This document shows, one piece after another, positions 1-20,600 of a DNA stretch of 64,000 nucleotides. The position numbers and the translations under genes are program-made. Location of the stretch: positions 21,711,978 to 21,775,977 of the forward strand of contig NC_061818.1 in assembly GCF_021462225.1 (NCBI RefSeq), read 5' to 3'. A model generated the notes under the pieces. It saw only the letters and a list, made by a program, of their open reading frames with translations. It did not search any database and was not told the origin of the DNA. This DNA is from Girardinichthys multiradiatus (lineage: Eukaryota; Chordata; Actinopteri; Cyprinodontiformes; Goodeidae). Each line of letters starts with the position of its first letter. Within the stretch, counting starts at the first letter, position 1.

Positions 1-1918
1 GTGTCAGAAACTGTATGAAGACCATCTGCAGTAGAACTAAGCCTGTTTTAATGAGGTCTCTACCCATTAGATTTATGGGATACAAACTCTGACAACAGAA
101 AATAATATCTGAAGGAGAAACCCATCAGGTTTTACGCATGCGCTGGGTTTTAAAAATGCTCCTTCATGAGATCTGTCCTGAGAATAACATAGAAACACTT
201 GGTTACTGCTGAGTTTTGGAGATATTGTAACTTCCTCTGCTTTTAATAACTTTTAATAACTAGAATAATTGACCCTGAATATTCCACGATGAAAGAGAAC
301 TTGTTTCTCTAAAAGAATTAACCGGAAAGTATCAAATGAGTTAAGTTATCACCCTTTTAAAGATACTTTTCTAACCCTAAAATAATATTTTAACCCGCTA
401 TATCTGTCCACGTCAAGCAAGCGTCACATGAGCAGCGGTTAATAAGCGTTCTTCATTGCAGAAAATAGGAAAAGATTTATGCAAATGTGTGTGTGTTTGT
501 ACGTTACCTCCATCAGTTTCTAAATCGCTCCAGAGTCAGACTGTCAGGCACACAGTCCTCTATCAGTCCAAAAAACAACCAGGACCTTCCCAGGTCTGTT
601 GGTGAGACATTCAATCATTCTTTGTCCACTTTAACTTCTCCAGGAGGGAGAAAGAAGAAACTTTGCTCCGGTTTCTCTTCTGTCCACATAAGATGCTTTC
701 AATATAAATCCAGTGTATCACTCTTCTGGCTCTTGCAAACAGCATGGATCGTTGTCTATCTCAGTGGGTCCAGATTTCTTCTGAGTTTTGTTTTTTTTTC
801 TTGTAGAAAGTCACACTGCGATATTCAACATGCAGGAAGGCAGATCTCTCTCTTTCAGGCCGTTCTGGAGAAGCGTCTCTGGTGGAGTAGACATGGAGAA
901 GGGCAGGTTTCTAAAATCCAGACTCAAAAACGCAGATGTTAAACTCAAATCCCATATATGTGTGTATTTGTGTGTGAGAGAGACAGAAGAAAAGTTTAGT
1001 ATAGGTTCAGATTTTGGACACAGAAATATTATCAGTCAGTCAGTCAGTTGTCCCCCTGCCTGTCACTTCCTTCCACAACATGAACTATACTCCTTTCTAA
1101 AACAACTTTCTTTTCGCATCTCTAATGTCCCTTTTCACTTTTACCTTCTTTCCCGACTGATCGCAATATTTAAGACAAACTAAACTTCCTTCAGGAATGT
1201 TTTAACTCTTTAACTCCTTAATTGATGCACTCTGTGCTTTTTAATCTTTTCTTATGTTTTTTTTTATTTTTCCATCAACTGTTTTACTTGAAACTATTTA
1301 AACTATTTAACTTATTTACACTCAAACTTCCACGCTGTGAAAACCCAAACTTATCTTCCAAATTAAAGCACATTTAACACAATCATCCCCACTTTTTCCT
1401 TTCATTATTTTATAAATCAGAGTCTGAAGAAGGAGACACCCCTGATGCCTCAAGGTTCAGGAACCATTTTTTTTTACCTGTTCAGCGGCACGTCTGCCCA
1501 CTGGCTTTTCTCCTTTATGAGGTGTAGAAAATTGCTAAAAACCACCCGCAAAACCCTGTGTTCTGCTTTATCTTATTGTTACCAATGAGAACCTCCCTGC
1601 CATTCCTTTTGCAGGGTAACCGGGCCCTCAGCTGATGTCCTCCCTCTCGCAACTCTGGAACCTAATTAATTAGTTAGGAGATGATGGTTAATGTGTAATA
1701 AAAAATAATATTATACATTATATCATACAGAGCAACTTCTCACCCAGATATATTTGACGACAAATAGTTCGGATCCAATCGGCCAGAAGCCGCAGGCGGG
1801 CACCAGAACTCCCCTCCGTAAAATGGACTGAGAACAACTCTCAGGCTGGCCAGGCGTCCGTGTCCCATCCTGCGGTCTCCTCTGGCACGTTAGATCCTGT
1901 TCGTGACGCTAAAATTGT
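1..1918 (-). other. Probable non-coding internal sequence of an LTR retroelement
   Basis: This stretch lies directly inside the LTR at 1919-2343 when read on the minus strand. Just inside the LTR edge, a segment at about 1895-1912 has the place of a tRNA primer-binding site and reads GCGTCACGAACAGG on the minus strand. I see no gag- or pol-like coding sequence: the longest open frames are short plus-strand ones around 487-1183 with low-complexity content and no recognisable domain. It could be a long leader or a decayed internal region, with the rest of the element beyond the left edge. The retroelement reading rests mainly on position and is tentative. Confidence 0.3.
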
Positions 1919-2343
1919 TGTGGAATTTTCTTATCAAAGTGGAGAGAAGTTGACTCATAACGAGAGAAAATCCGGACTTTGTCTTTATAAGTTTTATTCA
2001 AAGGCATTCAGCATTTGAATGACTCTGTCACTGAAGTTAGTCAGTGAAACAGAGCCCCGAACAACATTTACACACAGTATTTATACCAGAACATGACAGT
2101 GTTATCTCAACTGCAAAGAGTCTGTGTTTTATGACCCAAACCCTTCTTGAGTTCAAAGGTGACAAGGTTATCTAGGAACAGACCTAACTGCCCTTCCTGA
2201 CATTGTCCTAAAAGATGTGTCTGAACCATTAAACTTCTGATAATGGCTTTTACAGCTTCTTCCTCTAACACAGATGTTCTGAGGAGTGAGATAAAAAAAA
2301 GGTCATACACTGTAGAATGCTTACTGCAAGAATTTCCATCACA
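1919..2343 (-). mobile_element. Candidate retroviral-type LTR (about 425 bp)
   Basis: On the minus strand the segment starts TGTGATGG and ends TTCCACA, giving the TG...CA termini of LTRs. It contains a TATA box (TATAAATA, 2078-2085) and, about 80 bp downstream, a polyadenylation signal (AATAAA, 1993-1998), in the order expected for U3-R-U5. The right border falls abruptly inside a decayed Tc1-like transposase sequence, so the LTR element seems to have inserted into that copy. The partner LTR and any target duplication would be off the left edge. A solo LTR is the alternative. No envelope, gag or pol is visible here. Confidence 0.5.
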
Positions 2344-3101
2344 GTCATGTTCAAGAAACCAGTCTGAGATGATTCATGCTTTTTGACATGGCACGTTATC
2401 CTGCTGGAAGTAACCATCAGAAGATGGGTACACTGTGGTCATAAAGGGATGGACATGGTCAGCATGGTAGGCTGTGGCGTTGACATGATGCTCAATTGGT
2501 ACTAAGGGGCCCAAGAAAATATCCCCCACACCATTACACCACCACCAGCCTGAATCGTTGATACAAGGCAGTATGGATCCACGCCAAATTCTGACCCTAC
2601 CATCTGAATGTCGCAGCAGAAATCGAGACTCTTAAGACCAGGCAATGTTTTTCCAATCTTCTATTGTCCAATTTTGGTGAGCCTGTGTGAATTGTAGCCT
2701 CAGTTTCCTGTTCTTAGCTGACAGGATTGGCACCCGGTGTGGTCTTCTACTGCTGTAGCCCATCCGCCTCAAGGTTTGACATGTTGTGCGTTCAGAGATG
2801 CTCTTCTGTGTGCCTTGGTTGTAGCGGGTGGTTATTTGAGTTACTGTTGCCTTTCTATCAGCTTGAACCAGTCTGGCCATTCTCCTCTGACCTCTGGCAT
2901 CAACAAGGCATTTGTGCTGGATATTTTCTCTTTTTCGGACCGTTCTCTGAGAACCCTAGAGATGGTAGTGCGTGAAAATCCCAGTAGATCAGCAGATTCT
3001 GAAATACTCAAACCAGCCTGTCTGGCACCAACAACCATGCCACATTCAAAGTCACTTAAATCACCTTTCTTCCCCATTCTGGTGCTCGGTTTGAACTGCA
3101 A
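2344..3101 (-). pseudogene. Tc1-like transposase, broken and truncated
   Basis: Starts at an ATG at 3101. The N-terminal helix-turn-helix (GLSISESADLLGFSRTTISR) is readable to about 2841, then the frame shifts. A second frame (2880-2632) carries the second DNA-binding helix region and the motif TIEDWKNIAWS, which should precede the first catalytic aspartate, but a stop codon follows immediately. Transposase-like sequence continues with further stops to 2344, where it ends at the LTR. The catalytic C-terminus is missing, so it cannot encode an active enzyme. Confidence 0.75.
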
Positions 3102-3225
3102 CTGACCGTCTTGACCATGTCTACATGCCTAAATGCATTGAGTTGCTACCATGTGATTGGCTGATTAGAAATTTGCGTTAATGAGCAGTTAGACAGGTGC
3201 CCCCAATAAAGTGGCTGTTGAGTAG

Positions 3226-3228
<3 letters not shown>
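2344..3228 (-). mobile_element. Truncated Tc1-like transposon relic
   Basis: Minus-strand remnant of a Tc1-family DNA transposon widespread in fish and amphibians. Its outer end at about 3190-3228 (CTACTCAACAGCCACTTTAT on the minus strand) is the terminal repeat and abuts a TA microsatellite, which fits TA-targeted insertion. The element is cut at 2343 by the LTR, inside the transposase region that precedes the catalytic glutamate. The rest is either beyond the left edge, on the far side of the LTR element, or lost. Confidence 0.75.

Positions 3229-3262
<34 letters not shown>
3229..3262. repeat. (TA)17 microsatellite
   Basis: Seventeen TA units in a row, followed by a short CA run at 3266-3273. 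It separates two Tc1-type elements, which insert at TA. It explains the tyrosine/isoleucine-run open frames seen on both strands here. Confidence 0.95.
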
Positions 3263-3266
<4 letters not shown>

Positions 3267-3269
3267 CAC

Positions 3270-4890
<1,621 letters not shown>

Positions 4891-4913
4891 CTGTGTGTGT
4901 GTGTTTGTATACC

Positions 4914-4933
4914 TTTACAGTATATACTGTAAA
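4914..4933. repeat. Perfect 20-bp palindrome
   Basis: TTTACAGTATATACTGTAAA is its own reverse complement. It is centred on a TATATA core just outside the Tc1-like element that ends near 4890. No protein site is recognised. Confidence 0.7.
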
Positions 4934-5235
4934 AGGAAAACCTTTCCATTGACCTCTTCTCAATCCTGTATTTAGGTCTCTTTCTTTGTGGCCGGTTTTA
5001 GAGGGCAAAGTGAGAGGCTTGACCCTTCTCTTGTCGTCACATAACTAATGCTAAATAACCCTTAAAGGAGGCTATTTTCAATGAGAGAGCTTGCCTGAAA
5101 ATGCACAGCAGCACACACAAAATTTAACAACCCAGATTATCTCATTGTAAGCCAAATGCCGTGTTTCTATTATTAGTTAAACAAAAACAGGAACAAGTAA
5201 TGATTCCCTTTTTTATTTTTTAGATAAAACTTTAA

Positions 5236-13166
<7,931 letters not shown>

Positions 13167-13484
13167 CACACACATTCACATGCAGATGAGCTTGAAAAAT
13201 TTCGCACACAGATACAGACCTGAGGTATGCATAACATGCAAAACATGCGTACACAAGCTAAATGAAAAAGGGAAACTGAACGATGAATATTTTTTTATGT
13301 TGAACCCATAAATGTCAGTGTTGTTCATGTTCTATCCTGCAGAGAAAACAAAAAGTGTTGTGATCAATAACCTTATTATGTTTCAACATATCTTTACTGT
13401 TTGAAAGCTAGATACTCGGTAAAATACCTTTAGTCTAAGTTTTATTTCTCCAAGAATCAGTGTATTACAGTACAACAATGATAA

Positions 13485-13495
13485 AATAAAATAAA
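13485..13495 (+). terminator. grid2ip: Candidate grid2ip polyadenylation signal
   Basis: Two overlapping AATAAA hexamers (13485-13490 and 13490-13495) lie about 320 bp after the grid2ip stop at 13166 and before the next transposon at 13702. Cleavage would be expected within about 30 bp. No other strong signal was noticed between the stop and this site. Confidence 0.5.
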
Positions 13496-13701
13496 ATCTT
13501 GTAGCATATCTTTAATTAAGACAAATTTATATATTTAATCTTCAAATAGATATGAGCTTTAATCAAGACTTGTTCACTGCACTATGTGGTTCTGCAGAAA
13601 TCACAGAAGCTGTGGAAATAGTTGACTTGTTCTTTACCTTTGTCAGATGCCCACCACACTGAATGTACCACAGGCTCTTTACGTGTTTTCTTAAGTAAAT
13701 A

Positions 13702-15311
13702 CAGTGCCTTGCGAAAGTATTCGGCCCCCTTGAACTTTTCAACCTCTTGCCACATTTCAGGCTTCAAACATAAAAATATAAAATTCAAATTTTTTGTGAA
13801 GAATCAACAACAAGTGGGACACAATTGTGAAGTGGAATGAAATTTATTGGATGTGTCAAACATTTTTAACAAATAAAAAACTGAAAAGTGGGGCGTGCAA
13901 TATTATTCGGGCCCCTTTACTTTCAGTGCAGCAAACTCACTCCAGATGTTCAGTGAGGATGTCTGAATGATCAAATGTTGTCCCAAATGACTGATGATGA
14001 TAAATAGAATCCACCTGTGTGTAATCAAGTCTCTGTATAAATGCACCTGCTCTGTGATAGTCTCAGGGTTCTGTTCAAAGCACAGAGAGCATCATGAAGA
14101 CCAAGGAACACACCAGGCAGGTCCGAGATACTGTTGTGGAGACGTTTAAAGCTGGATTTGGATACAAAAAGATTTTCCAAGCTTTAAACATCCCAAGGAG
14201 CACTGTGCAAGCAATCATATTGAAATGGAAGGAGTATCAGACCACTGCAAATCTACCAAGACCCAGCCGTCCCTCTAAACTTTCATCTCGAACAAGGAGA
14301 AGACTGATCAGAGATGCAGCCAAGAGGCCCATGATCACTCTGGATGAACTGCAGAGATCTACAGCTGAGGTGGGAGAGTCTGTCCTTAGGACAACAATCA
14401 GTTGCACAAATCTGGCCTTTATGGAAGAGTGGCAAGAAGAAAGCCATTTCTCAAAGATATCCATAAAAAGTCTCGTTTAAAGTTTGCCACAAGCCACCTG
14501 GGAGACACACCAAACATGTGGAAGAAGGTGCTCTGGTCAGATGAAACCAAAATCAAACTGTTTGGTCACAATGCAAAATGATATGTTTGGCGTAAAAGCA
14601 ACACAGCTCATCACCCTGAACACACCATCCCCACTGTCAAACATGGTGGTGGCAGCATCATGGTTTGGGCCTGCTTTTCGTCAGCAGGGACAGGGAAGAT
14701 GGTCAAAATTGATGGGAAGATGGATGGGGCCAAATACAGGACCATTCTGGAAGAAAACCTGTTGGAGTCTGCAAGAGACCTGAGACTGGGATGGAGATTT
14801 ATCTTCCAACAAAACAATGATCCTAAACATAAAGCCAAATCTACAATGGAATGGTTCACAAATAAACGTATCCAGGTGTTGGAATGGCCAAGTCAAAGTC
14901 CAGACCTGAATCCAAACGAGAATCTGTGGAAAGAGCTGAAGACTGCTGTTCACGAACGCTCTCCATCCAACCTCACTGAGCTTGAACTGTTTTCCAAGGA
15001 AGAATGGGCAACAATTTCAGTCTCTCGATGTGCAAAACTGATAGAAACAAACCCCAAGCGACTTGCAGCTGTAATTGCAGCAAAGGGTGGCGCAACAAAG
15101 TATTAACGCAAGGGGGCCGAATAATATTGCAGTTTTTTATTTGTTAAAAAAGTTTGACACATCCAATAAATTTCATTCCACTTCACAATTGTGTCCCACT
15201 TGTTGTTGATTCTTCACAAAAAATTTGAATTTTATATATTTATGTTTGAAGCCTGAAATGTGGCAAGAGGTTGACCAGTTCAAGGGGGCCGAATACTTTT
15301 GCAAGGCACTG
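13702..15311 (+). mobile_element. Full-length 1610-bp Sleeping Beauty-like Tc1 element, transposase broken
   Basis: TA flanks at 13700-13701 and 15312-15313. The terminal inverted repeats (about 13702-13920 and 15107-15311) start CAGTGCCTTGCGAAAGTATT. Each has an outer motif (TATTCGGCCCCCTTGAAC) and an inner one (TATTCGGGCCCCTTTAC), the IR/DR layout of fish Tc1 elements. The body carries a single plus-strand transposase with one frameshift and one stop. It belongs to a different family from copies A and B although it has the same length. Confidence 0.93.
14094..15106 (+). pseudogene. Tc1-like transposase, one frameshift and one stop
   Basis: The first frame (14094 to about 14400) encodes the paired helix-turn-helix region (KIFQALNIPRSTVQAIILKW; basic SKLSSRTRRRLIRD). 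An indel near 14395-14405 shifts the frame. The second frame contains VLWSDETKIKLFG, an in-frame TGA at 14579-14581 where related proteins have arginine (a CGA-to-TGA change would explain it), then [20 protein letters not shown] and FQQNNDPKHKAKS. The catalytic-glutamate motif reads DLNPNENLW (usual form PIENLW), and the protein ends GGATKY. The three DDE residues are still encoded. This is one of the least decayed broken copies here. Confidence 0.85.
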
Positions 15312-15829
15312 TACTCCTCAGATTAAAGGTGATTTTGCTTGCTGTTGTGTACCTTAGTCTCACTATCTGCAGGCTTTCCTAATGTATGCTTTTGGATGAT
15401 ACGTCTAACTATTAAAACTTTCATATATAAGCTGCAGCTTGCTGTTTGTTTTATAGAAAATAATGTAATTATAACCTTCAAACGGAGAGAAGATTGCAGA
15501 AGTGGGATCATGTGAGACTTAAAGAGGGCGCAGTGCAATTTGTGAAGGTTTAGCTGTGCTCCACTGTTAGATACTTATTAAAGTGTAACAGAGATGTATT
15601 GTGTGGTAACTGCAGAATGAGACTGTGTAAATGATGTATATGCTACAACCTGTAGCTCCGTTTTTGTTTTTTCATTATTCGTACATTTCTGTATTTCTGT
15701 TGTATTTAACTGGCTTTTAATGCGTTTCTGGGCCGAGTGTAGCAATAATCCAATGAGAGGACCGCGATGCTCTTTAGTTTATAGAGAAACAGATTTACCT
15801 TAATATTAAAGATAACTACAGTGCCTTGC

Positions 15830-16494
15830 AAAAGTATTCACACCCCTATGGAGCTTTTTCCCATTTTGTCAAACTACAATCACAAACCTTGATGTATATT
15901 ATTGGGATTTTATGTGACAGACCAACACGAGGTAATTCATTACTGTGAAGTAGAAAGAAAAGAACAAATTAAATAATTCGATTCAATTCAGCTTAATTTA
16001 TATAGCGCCAATTCACAACACAGGTCGTCTCAAGGCAATTTACAATGTCAATTCGATCGAATCATACAGATTTCAAGTCAGGTGCATACAATCCAATTAA
16101 TCCTAACTATCAAACAGTGCAGACAGATTCAGTTTATCATTCAAATTGGTTAAAAGGTTTTTCTATCTAAGGAAACACAGCAGATTGCATCCAGTCAGTG
16201 ACTTGCAGCATTCACTCCTCCTGGATGAGCATGTAGAGACAGTGGACAGTCACTGGCGTTGACTTTGCAGCAATCCCTCATACTGAGCATGCATGTAGCG
16301 ACAGTGGAGAGGAAAAACTCCCTTTTAACAGGAAGAAATCTCAAGCAGAACCAGGCTCAGTGTGAGCGGCCATCTGCCACGACCGACTGAGGGTTTGAGG
16401 ACCAAGAAATATATTTAAGGTTGTTGCTGTAATGTAAAAACAATGAGGTAAATGTAAAAACTTCAAGGTCGATGAATATATTTGCAAGGTCCTG
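15830..16494 (+). mobile_element. Old Tc1-type relic hosting another repeat
   Basis: The left end (15830, CAGTGCCTTGCAAAAGTATT after TA) and right end (TTTGCAAGGTCCTG, 16494, before TA) are the terminal repeats of the common old family. Left-arm text such as TTGGGATTTTATGTGACAGA follows. Almost no transposase sequence is left. The middle (about 15981-16400) is a separate teleost repeat inserted into it. Confidence 0.7.
15981..16400. repeat. Common teleost interspersed repeat, nested
   Basis: The text from ATTCAGCTTAATTTATATAG (about 15986) to GGAAAAACTCCCTTTTAACA (16311-16330) and GAACCAGGCTCAGTGTGAGC (about 16349) is a repeat I recall as abundant in many fish genomes. I cannot name its family with certainty; a non-LTR-derived origin is possible. 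It lies inside the Tc1-type relic, so it inserted later. Confidence 0.6.
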
Positions 16495-17674
16495 TATATA
16501 AATGCATACTGTAGTTTTTACTGTTTGAAGTGCAGTTGCTAAAAAAATGTTTAAACCACTATAAGCACTGTTTTCAAGTGATATAATATGTGCTGTTTTT
16601 TGCTTAAGTGACAGAATGTTATATCTAAAGCACTGCTCTCCATTTATCATCTATACAATATTACATCTGTATTTTCTATTGTGAGAAATAAATTCAGACA
16701 AATATAAAGAGTTCAATGAATGCTTTTGTTTGATTTTTCTAGAAATACTTTGTGTTGCACCAAAGAGAATAGACTGGTTTATAACATCAAACACATAATA
16801 TGCTTGTGTTACTATATTCTCCAATGTTTTTTTGTGAATCTGTTTGTTTCTTTACAGCTGCTGCTTACGTGGCTTATTCCATCACTGCAAGCTGTGTGTC
16901 TGCAGAATCTGATATAAACAGTACTTTTTTGTGCCTGCAAGTCTCTTTTCTGATCACTACTAACATGAACTCAAACAGCCATTCCACTGTTCTGCTTTTA
17001 CTTCGTCTCGTGAGTAGTTTCAATGAATTCAAACCTCTTGTAGCAATCAATCAGTCATTTACCGACATGAGGAAGCTCTCTTTTACACGCCTCCCTGTGA
17101 AGTGTAATAAATCTCTTACATTTTAACTAAACCTTGTTGTGCATGTGGGTAAAGTGGAGTTTGAACCTGGTGATGTGTGGAAATGGTTTCAAGACAAAGT
17201 CAGGTTACTGGGATTATCTTCGGGTTATTGATGCCGTATTGTTTGGGCACCAGGCAGCCCAGGTGGTATGAGACTCTGCAGGACAAGTTACTAAAAGGTG
17301 AGTTTATTTAACATTACAAACTCTCACACTCTGTAGTTTAAAGACTGTGTTGTAGGTTCTTCTGCAGCTGCTGATTTCACTCTGATAGCTGCTATGATTA
17401 AAGTTGATGTTTGCTTTTATGGCATAAATCTGCAAGAAGGGTCCAAAAATGAGATAACTGTGATGACTGCATTAAGAAATGTGTTAAAGCACATAACGGT
17501 ATTATAAATATCAAATGTAAATGGCAAATAAAACAAGTGCCTTACATCTATAGATGTAGAATAGGGCAATACTTGGAAAAATGTAATGGAAATCTCCTTT
17601 TCTGGTTGAGCTGAGCAGATTTTCTTCTTCGTTCTCAGCATGAAATAACTTTTGCTTCATGTTCTGCTTTTCAG
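16495..17674. other. Region upstream of slc5a11; no supported gene
   Basis: Short open frames at 16720-17126 show no recognisable domain and have no codon structure distinct from noise. One or more 5' untranslated exons of slc5a11 may be here, for example ending at GT sites near 17294, but none can be fixed from sequence alone. Confidence 0.4.
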
Positions 17675-20600
17675 ATGACCTACAAATATGCAGCTGGTGA
17701 TGGAGCACCAACAACCAACATGCCCCCAACTCAGAAGCCCTCTTTTGGGAGCAACACCCTGGTCACTGTGGATATTGTGGTCCCGGTAGTATACTTTCTG
17801 CTGGTGCTGGCTGTTTGTTTCTTGGTAAGAAGAGCAATACCACAAATACTTTAAATGAGTAAAAAAAGTTATTTTTCAATGCTGAAAAAAGGGATTTACA
17901 TTGCTATGAGCAATAAATGGCTTAAAAATAATAATATACCACATACATAAGTTTTTTTTTGGCTTTTTGCTATTTTTGCTATATCAAAAAGGTTAAGATT
18001 CTAGTTTTTGTTGTTAAATCAGGAACTTCTGTTGTTTTATCAGTAGAGTGTTTTTTCCGAGACAATCCTTTGCAGCCTCCAACTTCCTCCTTATCAGTCT
18101 TTGAGCTGTGTGAGGTCACGTGTTGGGCTGTCTGTTCATTTGACACAGATAAAAGGGAAAAAAATGACCAAAACATGGATGAAATAAGAAATTATGTCTT
18201 AATAGCTTATGTACATGATTCAGGATTCGATAATAGGTGCTTTTTGTTTTTCTTTTAATAGAATAAAATTTTTTATAAACTTTTTATATTTCAGTAAAAA
18301 CCTTTAAAAATAATAAAAACATTACTTACATCTGTGGAAACAATACTTAATTTATTAAGTATATGATTTAATAAATGTCCTATAATTAAATAGGTTGATA
18401 TTAATATTATGATTATTATATAATCTTTCAGTGCATTATATAAAGCATAATGTTTTAACATATAAAGAAAATCTTAAATTTATATTAATTGAATTTCACA
18501 TTTAATAAATAAACGATGCTGTTCTTAAATTATGGATGTATTTCAATAATTATGAATTACTTTATTTACTGACATCCAGTTTTATTTTAATCATGAGTTA
18601 TGTATAGGTGAAATTACCAGTGCAGGATTTACATTTTAAATTATCTTTGGAATGACAGGGAAATAAACCAACAACAAAGCAGTCTTCGTACAAAAAATAC
18701 ACAGTATGCACTTTGGACATGATCACACATTCTGCTGCAGAATTGAACAGGGTTTTCATAAATAAAATAAAATCCATCTTAGCTTCTACAAGCCAGTTGC
18801 AATACATTAAAAGACACTGATGGGGTTTATTTTCTTAAAGAAATGTTTTATAGTATTAGAAATATTTTATCCTAAAACATGTTAAAGTACAAGGCAGCGC
18901 CCAGCGATCTTAACACCTCAGTTTCATCCACTTGTAACATTATAAAAAAAAACAAAAACATAATTAGTTCTCAGTTCTTCAGGACAAAGTTAATGGTGTA
19001 AAAATCACAAAGTGACAAAATGTGAGTAATATAGGTTGATTCTGGTATAATGTTTCAGATTAAACTGTGCACCTGTGTAACTTAGTTAGAGAACATGATT
19101 TCATCGTGACTTGCTCTAAACAATCTTCTTTCTTTTATTTAATTAGTCCATGTGGAGGACAAAGCGCAGCACGGTGGATGGATACTTCTTAGCTGGGAAG
19201 AGTATGACCTGGTGGCCAGTAAGGAAATTACCATCAAATCTTTGTAGGAAGAAAAAAGATCTATGACTGATTTTGTGATTTAAAAAATGAGTAGCAGAAG
19301 GTTAAATCCCTCATATAACATAGTTTTCCTTAATCACCAGTAGAGACGAACTGTTTTCCTCTTGAAAGAAACCGACCGGGTTGATCTAGATCCCAATTTC
19401 CTCGTCTATATTTAGGTGGGAGCTTCACTCTTTGCCAGTAACATTGGCAGTGGACATTTCATCGGTCTGGCTGGGTCAGGAGCCGCTGCAGGAATCGGGG
19501 CAATAGCCTATGAATGGAACGTAAGACATAGTATTTAATGTTATAAAGAAAATGGGAGTTAAAATTCATTTTATGTCTTTATATTTGTTAAAAACAAACA
19601 GGGAATGTTTATGGTGTTGCTGCTCGGATGGCTCTTCCTTCCCATTTATATCTCCTCTGGGGTGAGTTTTGCACACAAACAGGAGTGAACTCTTGCATTG
19701 TGAGAGTAATTTCCAAGACTCTCTCCTCTGCAGGTGACAACCATGCCAGAATATTTGCAGAAGCGCTTCGGCGGAAGAAGAACGCAGTTATTTATAGCAG
19801 TCTTGTCCCTGTTTATTTACATCTTTACAAAAATATCGGTATGGCCCAAATCCAGCAGGACTTTCTGTGTTTTGGTGAGAAATTGTATAAACCTGAATGT
19901 ATTGTCAAATCATGTGTTGTGGTCAGGTGGACATGTATGCAGGTGCTGTGTTCATCCAGCTTGCTTTAAAATGGAATATCTACCTGGCCGTGGTGCTGCT
20001 GCTAGCAGTGTCAGCTCTCTACACTGTAGCAGGTGATGTTTTCCCCTCCATCAACTACATTGTGTGAAATGTATTGTTGATTTGCACATAGGGGTCCCAT
20101 GTGTTGCAGCTTCTGTTTATTCACCAGCTGCTAAAGGTGCTTTATGAGCCTTGTGTTGTGTTGCAGGTGGTCTTGCTGCAGTTATCTACACTGATGCAGC
20201 TCAAACTGCAATCATGCTGGCAGGAGCGCTCACCCTCATGGGCTTCAGTAAGTCACTGACCATGTCACTTTTCCGCCTTCTGCATTTTGTTTCCGTCTTT
20301 GTCCAACTCTCTTTTTTTTTTCTCCGCTCTGAGGTTTTGCTGAGGTTGGAGGTTGGGATGCTCTGATGGAGGGGTATTTCACTGCCATTCCCTCAGTTCG
20401 TGTACCTATCTCGACCTGTGGCATCTCTCGAGATGATTCCTTTCACATATTTAGAGACCCGGTGAACTCAGACCTACCCTGGCCTGGCGTTATTGTTGGC
20501 ATGTCCATTCCCTCCATGTGGTATTGGTGTTCTGATCAGGTACTACAATAAAAAAAAATGTTTTTGGGAACTATTCCAGCATATGGTTCCTTGCAAAATA

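Noticed and set aside
487..1183. Overlapping plus-strand open frames of 131-151 codons
   Set aside because: No domain, no splice fit to grid2ip and on the strand opposite to the LTR element; treated as chance.
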